A stretch of 64,000 nt of DNA, from NCBI RefSeq assembly GCF_012979275.1, contig NZ_JABASZ010000036.1, forward strand, positions 144,194 to 208,193, written 5' to 3'. Source of the stretch: Pseudopontixanthobacter vadosimaris. Lineage in GTDB: Bacteria > Pseudomonadota > Alphaproteobacteria > Sphingomonadales > Sphingomonadaceae. The position numbers and the translations under genes were made by a program. Below, one piece after another: positions 1 through 9,618 of this stretch. Numbering within the stretch: the stretch's first letter is position 1; each line of letters begins with the position of its first letter. A model generated the notes under the pieces. The model searched no databases and had not been told where the DNA came from. It was given only the letters and a program-made list of their open reading frames with translations.

Positions 1-358
1 CGACCGGGCCGCGTTTTTCATCGATGCCATCGACCGGTTCGAAACCGTGAAGCAGGGCGACCCGGCGTTCTTCGCGGTGCAGTTCATGAAAAGCATGAAG
101 GTCGACCGCCCCGCCGCGCGTCTGCTGCTCCATTCCGTCAGCGATACCACGCCTGAAGAACTCGCGGCCATAGAAATGCCGACGCTGGTGCTGTGCGGGG
201 CGCAGGACAGGGATAATGGTTCGCCTCAGGCGCTGGCCGATGCACTGCCATCGGCCCGGCTTCAGGAAATACCGGGAACGCATATGAGCAGCGTGACCGA
301 GGCAGCGATGGGCGAAGCTATCGTCGCCTTCCTCCGGCAGGATGGTGATGGCGAATGA
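1..358 (+). CDS. Alpha/beta hydrolase, C-terminal part (5' end outside window)
   Basis: The reading frame is open from the first bases of the window, so the start lies upstream and only about 118 residues are seen. The segment MPTLVLCGAQDRDNG, followed by PGTHMSSV near the end, is the classic C-terminal part of an alpha/beta hydrolase: the strand carrying the catalytic Asp, then the loop carrying the catalytic His. The nucleophile elbow is not in the window, so the substrate cannot be guessed. The next gene starts 52 bases after the stop in the same direction. The family call is firm; the exact function is unknown. Confidence 0.75.
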   Translation, partial: DRAAFFIDAIDRFETVKQGDPAFFAVQFMKSMKVDRPAARLLLHSVSDTTPEELAAIEMPTLVLCGAQDRDNGSPQALADALPSARLQEIPGTHMSSVTEAAMGEAIVAFLRQDGDGE

Positions 359-410
359 TTCAGCGCTTGCACAGGTTGCTCTCGCTATCGCATTGGTAAA
401 GCTCGTACGA

Positions 411-2276
411 ATGAAGGAAAAGCTCTTGAAGATATTCGCTTCCGTCGCCCTGTCCGCTCTTGCGCTGGGCCTTGCCAACCCGGCCAGCGCTCACACCGAA
501 GGCGCGGCTCCTGCGGCTTCCGGCACGCAGTTCCCGATGACGGCCGACGGGGCCGCCGCTTTCGTCACCGCGGCGGAACGGGACTTGTTCGACTATTCGA
601 TCGAGGCGAGCCGTGTCTATTGGGTGAACTCTACCTACATCACCGAGGATACCGATGCGCTGGCCGCTAAGGTCGGAGCGGAAGGGACGGAGAAAAGCGT
701 AAAATATGCGCTGGAAGCGGCGAAATATGCGCGCGTTCCCGGCCTCGATCCCGATGTGGCGCGCAAGCTGGACATATTGCGCAACGGCATCGTGCTGCCC
801 GCACCGACCACGCCGGGTGCGGCGACCGAACTCAACGAGATCGCCACCAGCCTCAACAGCCAGTATGGCAAGGGCAAGGGCACGCTGAACGGCCAGCCGA
901 TCAGCGGTTCGGATATCGAAGCCGAAATGGGCAATCTCGAACGCACGCCTGCCGAACTGGCGGAGATGTGGGCCAGCTGGCACACCAATGTCGGCGCGCC
1001 GATGAAGGATGATTACGCCCGCATGGTCGCAATCGCCAACGAAGGTGCCGAAGAACTCGGCTTTGCCGATACGGGCGCGATGTGGCGGTCGGGATATGAC
1101 ATGCCCGCCGATGCATTCGCCGCCGAAACGGAACGCCTGTGGCAGGAGGTGAAGCCGCTTTACGACAGCCTTCACACCTATGTCCGGCGCAAGCTCAACG
1201 AGAAACATGGCGATGCGGTGCAGCCCGCCACCGGCCCGATCCGTGCCGACCTCCTCGGCAATATGTGGGCGCAGGAATGGGGCAATATCTATCCCATCGT
1301 GGCGCCGGAAGGTGCGGGCGATCTGGGCTACGATCTTACCGACCTGATAGCGAAGAAGGGCCTGTCCGAGGTGGACATGGTCCGCACCGGCGAGGGGTTC
1401 TTCTCCTCGCTCGGCTTCGACGCTTTGCCCGAAACCTTCTACGAACGGTCGATGTTCGTGAAGCCCGCCGATCGCGAGGTGGTCTGCCACGCCAGCGCCT
1501 GGGACGTCGACAACAAGGACGATATCCGCATCAAGATGTGCATCAAGCCGAATGCGGATGATTTCACGACCATCCACCATGAACTCGGGCACAATTACTA
1601 TCAGCGCGCCTATAATGATCAGGACTATCTTTATCTGAACGGCGCGAATGACGGTTTCCATGAAGCCATCGGCGATGCCGTCGCCCTTTCGATCACGCCC
1701 GAATATCTGGTGCAGATCGGGTTGCTTGACCGCGCGCAAGTGCCCGGTGCCGACAAGGACATCGGCCTGTTGCTGCGCCAGGCGATGGACAAGGTGGCGT
1801 TCCTGCCCTTCGGCCTGCTGGTCGACAAATGGCGCTGGGGCGTGTTCGACGGCTCGATCTCGCCTGCGGAATACAATGTCGCATGGCACGATCTGAAGCG
1901 CGAATATCAGGGCATTACCCCGCCGGTGGAGCGCCCTGCCGATGCTTTCGACCCCGGCGCGAAATATCACGTACCCGGCAACACGCCCTACACGCGGTAT
2001 TTCCTCGCGCGCATCCTGCAGTTCCAGTTCTACAAGGCCGCCTGCGATCAGGCCGGCTGGACCGGGCCGCTGCATCGCTGCAGCTTCTACGGCAACGAGG
2101 AAGTGGGCGAGAAGCTGAATGCGATGCTGGAAATGGGCGCGTCGAAGCCCTGGCCCGATGCCCTGGAAGCCTTCACCGGCACGCGCGAGATGAGCGGCAA
2201 GGCGCTGCTCGAATATTTTGCGCCGCTACAGGCGTGGCTGGACGAACAGAACGCCGGGCAGACGCCGGGCTGGTAA
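411..2276 (+). CDS. Exported M2-family peptidyl-dipeptidase (ACE-like zinc metallopeptidase)
   Basis: Zinc-dependent carboxydipeptidase of family M2, the family of animal angiotensin-converting enzyme, probably acting in the periplasm on peptides. The zinc motif HELGH lies at about residues 390-394, and the third ligand and nearby acidic residues in HEAIGDA follow about 25 residues later, as in M2 enzymes. The ATG at 411 is chosen because it gives a signal peptide (MKEKLLKIF, hydrophobic core, PASA then H); an in-frame start at 342 would place extra residues before it. About 621 aa, normal for bacterial members. No strong ribosome site is visible. A hairpin follows the stop. Family assignment is secure; the natural substrate is unknown. 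Confidence 0.9.
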   Translation: MKEKLLKIFASVALSALALGLANPASAHTEGAAPAASGTQFPMTADGAAAFVTAAERDLFDYSIEASRVYWVNSTYITEDTDALAAKVGAEGTEKSVKYALEAAKYARVPGLDPDVARKLDILRNGIVLPAPTTPGAATELNEIATSLNSQYGKGKGTLNGQPISGSDIEAEMGNLERTPAELAEMWASWHTNVGAPMKDDYARMVAIANEGAEELGFADTGAMWRSGYDMPADAFAAETERLWQEVKPLYDSLHTYVRRKLNEKHGDAVQPATGPIRADLLGNMWAQEWGNIYPIVAPEGAGDLGYDLTDLIAKKGLSEVDMVRTGEGFFSSLGFDALPETFYERSMFVKPADREVVCHASAWDVDNKDDIRIKMCIKPNADDFTTIHHELGHNYYQRAYNDQDYLYLNGANDGFHEAIGDAVALSITPEYLVQIGLLDRAQVPGADKDIGLLLRQAMDKVAFLPFGLLVDKWRWGVFDGSISPAEYNVAWHDLKREYQGITPPVERPADAFDPGAKYHVPGNTPYTRYFLARILQFQFYKAACDQAGWTGPLHRCSFYGNEEVGEKLNAMLEMGASKPWPDALEAFTGTREMSGKALLEYFAPLQAWLDEQNAGQTPGW

Positions 2277-2361
2277 AGCGCCCGGCCACCGGCTATCGGC
2301 TGCGCTACCGCGTTTTCCGGGTAGATCGTATGTCGGGCTGTATTATCGCCAATCTGAATTT

Positions 2362-2389
2362 CGGCGCTGCGATGCGTTTCGCAGCGCCG
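2362..2389 (+). terminator. Hairpin after the M2 peptidase gene, likely terminator
   Basis: Perfect 11-bp inverted repeat (CGGCGCTGCGA / TCGCAGCGCCG) with a 6-base loop. It ends 17 bases before the next start codon. The tail has only scattered T's, so it may be a weak terminator or a leader hairpin for the rimB-rimK pair. Confidence 0.5.
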
Positions 2390-2406
2390 GTTCTGTTCAT
2401 ATCGCC

Positions 2407-2864
2407 ATGAGCGAACGGTTCCCGACCGATATCGTCGGCTGGCGCGAGATGTTGTGCCTGCCGGAACTGTCATCCCACCGCATCCCGGCCAAGATCGACA
2501 CCGGCGCCCGTACGTCGTCGCTTCACGCCACCGATATCGAGCGTTTCGAGCGTGACGGCCATCGCTGGCTGCGCTTCCAGCTCGACATAGGCGAAGGGCA
2601 GAGCGAACCGGTCACCTGCGAAGTCCCGCGCGCCGACCGCCGGGTCATCACCAGTTCCAATGGCGAGGCGCAGGAGCGGCCCATCATCAAGACGATGCTG
2701 CAACTGGGCAGCCAGTCGTTTCGTGCCGAATTCAGCCTTGCCGACAGGTCCGACATGCGCTTTCCGATCCTGATCGGCCGGACTGCCTTGAGAAAACGTT
2801 TCCTGGTCGCTTCCGGGCGATCCTATCTTCAATCCACCGCCGAAGAGCGCAAAAGGATGCTCGG

Positions 2865-2868
<4 letters not shown>
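2407..2868 (+). CDS. RimB-like retropepsin/'ATP-dependent zinc protease' family protein
   Basis: About 153 aa, belonging to the family usually labelled ATP-dependent zinc protease (Pfam PF05618, formerly DUF785). The fold is retropepsin-like; the motif [13 protein letters not shown] puts the D-T-G-A signature at residues 31-34, and LIGRTALR near the C-terminus fits the family. Its stop overlaps the start of rimK by four bases (ATGA), so the two are translationally coupled. In Pseudomonas the homologous RimB works with RimK in controlling ribosomal protein S6 modification. The ATG at 2407 is preferred over a longer TTG frame because the upstream part is low-complexity and basic. The role as RimB is inferred from the neighbour. 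Confidence 0.8.
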
Positions 2869-3770
<902 letters not shown>

Positions 3771-3780
3771 TCCGCAGCTA

Positions 3781-5220
3781 TCAGCGGAACGGCGGTTCGT
3801 TGAAGGCGCGCAGCTTGCGGCTGTGCAGGTTCGTGCCTTCGTCGCGCAGGATATCGCAAGCGGTCACGCCGATCTGCAGATGCGCGGCGATGGCCTGTTC
3901 GTAGAAGCGGTTTGCCTGCCCCGGCAGCTTGATTTCGCCGTGCAGCGGCTTGTCGCTGACGCATAGCAGGGTGCCGTAGGGCACGCGAAACCGGTAACCC
4001 TGCGCGGCGATGGTCGCGCTTTCCATGTCGATACCGACGGCGCGGCTGAGCGACAGGCGGCGCGCCGAATGGGTAAAGCGCAATTCCCAGTTGCGATCGT
4101 CGGTGGTGACGACTGTGCCGGTCCGCATCCGCTGCTTGAGATCGGCCCCGTGCGTGCCGCTGACCCGCTGCGCCGCGCCGGCGAGTGCCTGCTGAACCTC
4201 GGCGATAGCGGGCAGCGGGATCTCCGGCGGCAGGACATGGTCCAGCACGTGATCGTCGCGCAGATAGGCATGGGCGAGCACATAATCGCCGATCTTCTGG
4301 CTGGGGCGCAGGCCGCCGCAGTGGCCGATCATCAGCCATGCCTCGGGGCGCAGCACGGCCAGGTGGTCGGTAATGGTCTTCGCATTCGATGGCCCGACGC
4401 CGATGTTCACCAGCGTGATGCCGCCGCGATCCTTGCCGACCAGGTGATAGGCAGGCATCTGGTGCCGGCGCCATGCCGTGTCCGACAGTTGGCCGCGGGC
4501 GTGGTCGGTGGCCTCGGTCAGATACATGCCGCCCGCGCCGGCCAGCGCTACATTCCCGGCACAGCCCAGTTGCGCTCCTGCCCAGTCGACGAATTCGTCT
4601 ACATAGCGGTGGTAATTGGTGAACAGGACGAAGCGCTGGAAATGTTCGGGATCGGTGCCGGTATAATGGGCAAGCCGCGCGAGGCTGAAATCCGTTCGCA
4701 AGGCGTCGAACAGCGACAGCGGATAGGCTTGTGCCGCTTCGGGTACATAGATCCCGTCGGCAAGTTCATCGCCGATCAGCGCGAGTTCGGTCGACGGGAA
4801 ATGGCGGGCGATATCCTGCGGGCTGATGCTTGCAAGATCGGTGCCGGTGCTGCCGTCGAGCACATAGGGAAAGGGAATCTCCTGACGCGAGGGGCGCACC
4901 TCGACCCGCACGTCGTAGTCCGCCGCGATCATCGACAATTGTTCGGAAAGGTAATCGGCGAACAGTCTGGGGCGGGTGATCGTCGTGCCATAGGTGCCCG
5001 GCTCGGTCAGGCGGCCGAAGGAGCGGCTTCGCGCCGTCGGCTGGGTTCCGCCGGAATAATGCACGAGCAGTTCGGGATAGGCATAGCTGCCGTCCTGCCG
5101 GCGGACCTTGGACGGCAGGCTGCCGTCGCGGGCGAATGCGGAAATATCCTCCCGAAGCCGGCTGACCGCCGCATCGTAAAGGCGGACGAGTTCGGCTATG
5201 ATACTGTAGGGGTGGTCCAT
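3781..5220 (-). CDS. amn: AMP nucleosidase
   Basis: Hydrolyses AMP to adenine and ribose-5-phosphate, balancing adenylate pools. 479 aa, close to the ~484 of the E. coli enzyme. The N-terminal half matches the Amn-specific domain and the C-terminal half is a nucleoside-phosphorylase-type fold, with LVNIGVGPSNAKTITDHLAVLRPEAWLMIGHCGGL and the GIDMESATIAAQGYRF segment. The ATG at 5220 gives the expected start, although no good ribosome site precedes it. It stands alone on the minus strand, separated from the upstream ribosomal protein operon by a terminator, so it probably has its own promoter within 5221-5317. Confidence 0.9.
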   Translation of the reverse strand: MDHPYSIIAELVRLYDAAVSRLREDISAFARDGSLPSKVRRQDGSYAYPELLVHYSGGTQPTARSRSFGRLTEPGTYGTTITRPRLFADYLSEQLSMIAADYDVRVEVRPSRQEIPFPYVLDGSTGTDLASISPQDIARHFPSTELALIGDELADGIYVPEAAQAYPLSLFDALRTDFSLARLAHYTGTDPEHFQRFVLFTNYHRYVDEFVDWAGAQLGCAGNVALAGAGGMYLTEATDHARGQLSDTAWRRHQMPAYHLVGKDRGGITLVNIGVGPSNAKTITDHLAVLRPEAWLMIGHCGGLRPSQKIGDYVLAHAYLRDDHVLDHVLPPEIPLPAIAEVQQALAGAAQRVSGTHGADLKQRMRTGTVVTTDDRNWELRFTHSARRLSLSRAVGIDMESATIAAQGYRFRVPYGTLLCVSDKPLHGEIKLPGQANRFYEQAIAAHLQIGVTACDILRDEGTNLHSRKLRAFNEPPFR

Positions 5221-5319
5221 GGTGGCGGCAGGTAGCGCCCGTTTTCCTACTTTTCAAAGATTATCGTCATGCCGCAATGACCGGTTTGCCGCGCCAGGTC
5301 AGGCCTGATGCAGGCATGG

Positions 5320-5350
5320 AAAAGGGGCGCGTTCCTTGCGAACGCACCCC
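5320..5350 (-). terminator. Rho-independent terminator of the rpsF-rpsR-rplI operon
   Basis: On the minus strand an 11-bp stem (one mismatch) built from GGGGTGCGTTC and its partner, with a 5-base loop, is followed directly by TTTT. It lies 26 bases past the rplI stop, which is the expected place for an intrinsic terminator. Confidence 0.8.
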
Positions 5351-5375
5351 TCGAAATCGTCAGAAGCGTTAAAGT

Positions 5376-5999
5376 TCAGGCGCTGGCGCCATCCCTTGCT
5401 GCTTCGTCTTCGTCATTGCCTTCCAGCATGTCCGCCGGAATCTCCCCCGGTTCGAGCGTGCGATCCTGTTCTTCGGTAAAACCTTCGGTCTCCCGCGATT
5501 CCTCGAACATCTGCGCCATGACATCGACGCCCTGGCTCTGCAGTTCGGCTTCGTCTTCGGAACGCGCTACATTGGCTTTCACCGTCACGTGCACTTCGGG
5601 GTGGAGATCGATCCGGACTTCATGAACGCCGAGCGCCTTGATCGGGTTGCCCATGATGACCTGCTTCTTGTCGATCTCGTGACCCTTCTCGGCCAGACCC
5701 GACACGATGTCGCGGACGTTCACGGAACCGTAGAGCTGGCCGGTATTGGACGACGCGCGGATCAGGACAATTTCAGTCCCGTCCACGTTCTCGCCCTGCT
5801 TTTCGGCTTCGCTGCGGCGTTCGGCGTTTTCACTTTCGAGACGATCGCGATTGGCTTCGAAAACCTTCTTGTTGGCATCGTTGGCGCGCAGGGCCTTCTT
5901 CTGCGGAAGCAGGAAGTTGCGGGCGTATCCGTCACGAACCGTGACGACATCGCCGATGCTGCCGAGCTTTTCGATCCTTTGCAGGAGGATGATATCCAT
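5376..5999 (-). CDS. rplI: 50S ribosomal protein L9, with long acidic C-terminal extension
   Basis: Binds 23S rRNA at the base of the L1 stalk. The N-terminal domain is standard ([19 protein letters not shown], then [12 protein letters not shown]), followed by the linking helix and C-terminal domain ending near [14 protein letters not shown]. After that comes an extra acidic tail of roughly 50 residues, making 207 aa against about 150 in E. coli. It is preceded by an excellent ribosome site, TAAGGAGGAA, which contains the rpsR stop codon, so translation is probably coupled. Last gene of the S6-S18-L9 operon. The gene call is certain; the function of the tail is unknown. Confidence 0.95.
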   Translation of the reverse strand: MDIILLQRIEKLGSIGDVVTVRDGYARNFLLPQKKALRANDANKKVFEANRDRLESENAERRSEAEKQGENVDGTEIVLIRASSNTGQLYGSVNVRDIVSGLAEKGHEIDKKQVIMGNPIKALGVHEVRIDLHPEVHVTVKANVARSEDEAELQSQGVDVMAQMFEESRETEGFTEEQDRTLEPGEIPADMLEGNDEDEAARDGASA

Positions 6000-6012
6000 G
6001 AAAAATTCCTCC

Positions 6013-6237
6013 TTACTTCACGATGTAGGGCAAGAGGCCGATGTGGCGCGAACGCTTGATCGCCTTGGCGAGTTCGCGCTGCTTCTTGGCCGAAACTGCG
6101 GTGATACGCGACGGAACGATCTTGCCACGTTCGGACATGAAGCCCTGAAGCAGGCGCACGTCCTTGTAATCGATGGCGGGCGCGTTCTTGCCCGAGAACG
6201 GGCAGGATTTGCGGCGGCGGAAAAACGGACGGGCCAT
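6013..6237 (-). CDS. rpsR: 30S ribosomal protein S18
   Basis: 74 aa, the normal length. S18 sits on the platform of the small subunit and pairs with S6. Family features are the basic N-terminus with RRRKSCPF, then [50 protein letters not shown]. Its ATG shares one base with the rpsF stop (TGATG), so the two genes are translationally coupled. Confidence 0.97.
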   Translation of the reverse strand: MARPFFRRRKSCPFSGKNAPAIDYKDVRLLQGFMSERGKIVPSRITAVSAKKQRELAKAIKRSRHIGLLPYIVK

Positions 6238-6602
6238 CAGTTGCGCTCCTCACGGTCGCTGCGACGCTTGCGCTCGCGGTCGTTCTTGCGCATCATCACG
6301 GACGGGCCTTCCTCATGCTCGTCCACGCGGATCGTCATGTAGCGGATCACATCTTCGTTGATGCGGGTCTGGCGTTCGAGTTCCTCGACGACGGCGCCGG
6401 GGCCCTCGATGTTGAGCATCACAAAATGCGCCTTGCGGTTGCGGTCGATCTTGTAGGCGAGATTCTTCAGGCCCCAGGTTTCCGTCTTGGTAACCTTGCC
6501 GTCATTCGCTTCGATGATTTCGGTGGCTGTCGAGGCCAGCGCGTCGACCTGAGCATGGCTCAAGTCCTGACGCGCGAGAAAGACATGCTCGTAAAGAGGC
6601 AT
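6237..6602 (-). CDS. rpsF: 30S ribosomal protein S6
   Basis: 121 aa. S6 binds 16S rRNA together with S18 and is the known substrate of RimK, which is also encoded in this window. The start [22 protein letters not shown] and the RNA-binding core ending [16 protein letters not shown] are typical. The tail beyond that is strongly charged and basic and ends EERN, instead of the terminal Glu pair seen in E. coli S6. The first gene of the operon; a candidate promoter (CTTGCC, 16 bases, CTAAGG on the minus strand) lies at 6708-6735, but this is weak evidence. Confidence 0.96.
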   Translation of the reverse strand: MPLYEHVFLARQDLSHAQVDALASTATEIIEANDGKVTKTETWGLKNLAYKIDRNRKAHFVMLNIEGPGAVVEELERQTRINEDVIRYMTIRVDEHEEGPSVMMRKNDRERKRRSDREERN

Positions 6603-6831
6603 GCTCCAATTCCTTCACACTGTAATGCCGATCGCTGGCTGATCCGCAGGATTGCGGGGCCCCTCCGGCTTTCTTGGGCTGCGCGCCAGTGGCGGCAGTG
6701 CCGTGTCCCTTAGCGGATTGCAGCGACATGGCAAGCCTGCCTTAACGCTTGCCAGCCCGTGCCTGCCTGACGCAAAAGGGCGCACGATCACGATCAGGGG
6801 CCGCGAAGCCCGCGACAAGGGGGAGAATGAA

Positions 6832-7779
6832 GTGCCGGGTGGATTGATAGCCTTGCTTGACGATGTGTCGATCATCGCCCGCGCAGCGGCAGCCTCGGCG
6901 GACGATATCGGCGTGGTCGCCGGGCGCGCAGGATCGAAGGCGGCTGCCGTCGTCATCGACGATGCCGCAGTGACACCCTCCTATGTAACGGGCTTGTCAC
7001 CGGCACGCGAACTGCCGATCATCTGGCGGATTACGAAAGGCAGCTTCAGGAACAAGCTGCTGATCCTGCTGCCGGTCGCCCTGCTGCTGAGTTACCTGCT
7101 GCCCTGGGCCATCACTCCCATCCTGATGCTCGGCGGCGCTTACCTCTCCTATGAGGGCGCCGAGAAAGTGATGGAGAAGCTCGGCGGCAGCAAGCACGGA
7201 CAGACGGTGGACGATGCCATCGAGGACCCCGTCGCCTTCGAGAAACAGCGCACGTCGAGCGCTATCCGCACCGACCTGATCCTGTCGGCCGAGATCATGG
7301 CGATCACTTTGAACGAGGTTGCCGCCGAAACCCTGGTCACCCGCGCGGGGGTCCTGGCGATTGTCGGCATCCTGGTTACCGTGGTCGTCTACGGTGCGGT
7401 CGCGCTCATCGTGAAGATGGATGACGTCGGCTTGCACCTCGCGCAGAAGCGCTCTGCCGCAGCGCAGAAATCCGGTCGCTTCCTGGTGCAGGCCATGCCG
7501 CATCTGCTGACGCTGCTGTCGGTGGTCGGCACGATCGCCATGCTGTGGGTCGGCGGCGGGATCATCCTCCACGGATTGGCCGAGCTCGGCCTTGCCGGGC
7601 CTGAACATTTCGTCGAGGAATTGCAGCACGGCGTCGCCGGCATGGCAGGCGCGCTGGGTGGAGTCCTCGGCTGGATTACCTATGCCGCGGCTTCGGCGCT
7701 GGTCGGACTGGTTCTCGGCTTCCTGCTGGTCCTGACCCTGCATCCGCTGGTGGCGAAGTTCACCGGCGGGCCGCATTGA
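6832..7779 (+). CDS. DUF808 family inner-membrane protein (YedI-like)
   Basis: About 315 aa. The start PGGLIALLDDVSIIARAAAASADDIG is the diagnostic N-terminus of DUF808 proteins (E. coli YedI). Several membrane segments follow, for example LLILLPVALLLSYLLPWAITPILMLGG and the C-terminal LVGLVLGFLLVLTLHPLV. The function of the family is not established. A GTG at 6832 is chosen because a purine-rich site (AAGGGGGAGA) lies just upstream and the protein then begins exactly like its homologues; the longer frame from 6652 reads through non-conserved sequence. It converges with the small zinc-ribbon gene. Confidence 0.85.
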   Translation: MPGGLIALLDDVSIIARAAAASADDIGVVAGRAGSKAAAVVIDDAAVTPSYVTGLSPARELPIIWRITKGSFRNKLLILLPVALLLSYLLPWAITPILMLGGAYLSYEGAEKVMEKLGGSKHGQTVDDAIEDPVAFEKQRTSSAIRTDLILSAEIMAITLNEVAAETLVTRAGVLAIVGILVTVVVYGAVALIVKMDDVGLHLAQKRSAAAQKSGRFLVQAMPHLLTLLSVVGTIAMLWVGGGIILHGLAELGLAGPEHFVEELQHGVAGMAGALGGVLGWITYAAASALVGLVLGFLLVLTLHPLVAKFTGGPH

Positions 7780-7798
7780 AGGCAGGCGGAAGGACTTT

Positions 7799-8074
7799 TC
7801 ATCCCGGCTGTGAGAGGTCCAGCCCGCAGCGGCTGCAATTGCGATTGGGCCACGGCAGCATGATGAATTTGCGGAAGAACAGATTGCTGCCGCAGCGGGG
7901 GCAGTTGAAGGTCAGGATTCGGCGGTTCAGCACCACCAGGACTACGATCACGCCGGCGAAGGCGAGTGTCGAATGGCCGTAGAACCGATCGACCATGACG
8001 ATGAACAGACATCCGAACAGGACATTGCCGATCATTGCCCAGGCGTGGCGCCGGGCCTGGCGGTAAACGCTCAC
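7799..8074 (-). CDS. Small membrane protein with C-terminal zinc ribbon, coupled to the Mur ligase gene
   Basis: 91 aa if started at the GTG at 8074, which overlaps the Mur ligase stop by four bases (GTGA). It has two hydrophobic segments (about residues 15-28 and 37-49) followed by a cytosolic zinc-ribbon-like module with CPRCG at 58-62 and CSRCG at 80-84. I do not recognise a named family. The overlap says it is co-translated with the ligase. An ATG at codon 14 (AMIGN) is an alternative start. It is a shorter frame inside a long open stretch, most of which is antisense shadow of the ligase, so the start is the uncertain part. Confidence 0.65.
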   Translation of the reverse strand: MSVYRQARRHAWAMIGNVLFGCLFIVMVDRFYGHSTLAFAGVIVVLVVLNRRILTFNCPRCGSNLFFRKFIMLPWPNRNCSRCGLDLSQPG

Positions 8075-9540
8075 GACAGGCGGGCCAGCAGGTCTTTCGC
8101 AAATTCGGTCAAAGTATCGTCGCGTGCGCCCATGATCACGATGCGATCGCCCGGTCCGGCGATCTGGATGAGTCGGTCGGCGACCGATTTGCGTTCGGGC
8201 AAATATATCGCCTCCACTCCATTTCCGGCGTGCTGTTCGATCATGCGCACGATCCGCGCGCTTCCTTCGCTGCGATCTACCGTGCCGCCGTGATAGACCG
8301 GGTCGGAAAGGATGACGACATCGCCCTCGTTCAACTCGCGCGCGAAAGTCTCCGCCAGCTCCTCGCCCATCTGGCGCAAGGGTCCGTAACCATGGGGCTG
8401 GAAAAACACGAGTACGCGACCGGGCTGCGAGCGCAGGGTGCGAAGCGTTGCCGCGCATTTTTCGGGGTTGTGGCCGAAATCGTCGATGATGGTGATGGCC
8501 GAATGAGTGGTGCCGATCACGTCGAAACGCCGCGCCAGGCCCTTGAAGCGGGAGAGCGAATCGACCGCTTTCGCCAGCGGCACGCCCGCCACCCCGGCAG
8601 CGGCGATCGCGGCCAGCGCATTGGCAAGATTGTGGCGGCCCGGCATGTCGAGCACGAGGCGTGCGCTCGTGTCCGCCCGGCGATCCGTCACCTCGGCTTC
8701 GATGCAAGTGCGCTTTTCGACGATCGTTTCCTTGTCCGCCAGAACGGTCGCGCAGCCATTTTCCACCCCGAAGCTCGTCGCTTCCTGCGCGCGATGGATG
8801 AGGCGAAAGGCTTCGTCATCGTCGGCATTGACCACGGCGTGACCGGATGCGGCCAAATAGTCGCCGAACAGGCCGCGCAATTCCTCCATGCTCTTGTGAT
8901 CGAGGCTGACGTTGAGCAGCACCCCGATTGCGGGGCGGTACAGCGCGATCGAGCCGTCGCTTTCATCGACCTCGCTGACGAAAACTCCCCCGGATTTTCC
9001 TTCTGCGATCCGGGCGCTGGCATAGGGGTGATCCGCTGTCTGGAAGTTCTTCATCACCGCGCCATTCATCACGGTAGGGTTCATGCCGTTGTCCGCGAGA
9101 ATCCAGCCCAGCATCGCCGTGACGGTCGATTTGCCGCTGGTGCCGCCGATGGCGACGGCGGTGTCGCTGTCGTTGAACAATGCGGCGAGCAGTTCGGCGC
9201 GGCTCATCCGCGGACAACCCAGTTCGCGCGCGCGCGCCACCTCCGGCACGCTGTCCTCCACCGCGGCGGATGCGATCAGCACCTGGTCACTGCCGGTGAT
9301 GCCGCTGCCGTCCTGCGGGTGGAGTTCGAAGCCCTGCCGTTCAAGCGCCGCGAATTTTTGCGGCGATCGGCCCTGGTCGAAACTGCGGTCGGAACCTGCG
9401 ACCTCGGCACCGCGTGCTTTCAGGATCTGCGCGAGCGGCAGCATGCCCGATCCGCCTATCCCGCAGAAGAACCACGGCCGACCTGCAAGATCGCGGGTGA
9501 GGTTGGGGGCACTGGACGGTGCAGTCTCGCTGTCGCTCAT
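8071..9540 (-). CDS. mpl: Mur ligase, probably Mpl (UDP-MurNAc : murein tripeptide ligase)
   Basis: About 489 aa, with the three-domain Mur ligase layout: N-terminal UDP-binding FFCGIGGSGMLPLAQIL, ATP loop GGTSGKST, central SEVDESDGS and NVSLDHKS, and C-terminal DDFGHNPEKCAATLRTLR. The sequence is of the MurC/Mpl group. Mpl rather than MurC is preferred because MurC normally sits in the division/cell-wall cluster and because the divergent neighbour is an LD-carboxypeptidase, whose product (the tripeptide) is the Mpl substrate. A MurC-like activity cannot be excluded. The ATG at 9540 (MSDSET) is preferred over one at 9576. Confidence 0.75.
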   Translation of the reverse strand: MSDSETAPSSAPNLTRDLAGRPWFFCGIGGSGMLPLAQILKARGAEVAGSDRSFDQGRSPQKFAALERQGFELHPQDGSGITGSDQVLIASAAVEDSVPEVARARELGCPRMSRAELLAALFNDSDTAVAIGGTSGKSTVTAMLGWILADNGMNPTVMNGAVMKNFQTADHPYASARIAEGKSGGVFVSEVDESDGSIALYRPAIGVLLNVSLDHKSMEELRGLFGDYLAASGHAVVNADDDEAFRLIHRAQEATSFGVENGCATVLADKETIVEKRTCIEAEVTDRRADTSARLVLDMPGRHNLANALAAIAAAGVAGVPLAKAVDSLSRFKGLARRFDVIGTTHSAITIIDDFGHNPEKCAATLRTLRSQPGRVLVFFQPHGYGPLRQMGEELAETFARELNEGDVVILSDPVYHGGTVDRSEGSARIVRMIEQHAGNGVEAIYLPERKSVADRLIQIAGPGDRIVIMGARDDTLTEFAKDLLARLS

Positions 9541-9618
9541 GCTGCCCTGCCTATTGAAGGGCCGATGGATTGGCAATGAATGGTGACGCCCGATGTGCCG
9601 CGCGCTAGGGCAGGGAAC

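Noticed and set aside
8075..8707. N-terminal extension of the zinc-ribbon protein frame
   Set aside because: It is a shadow frame of the Mur ligase in another phase on the same strand; the real start overlaps the ligase stop.
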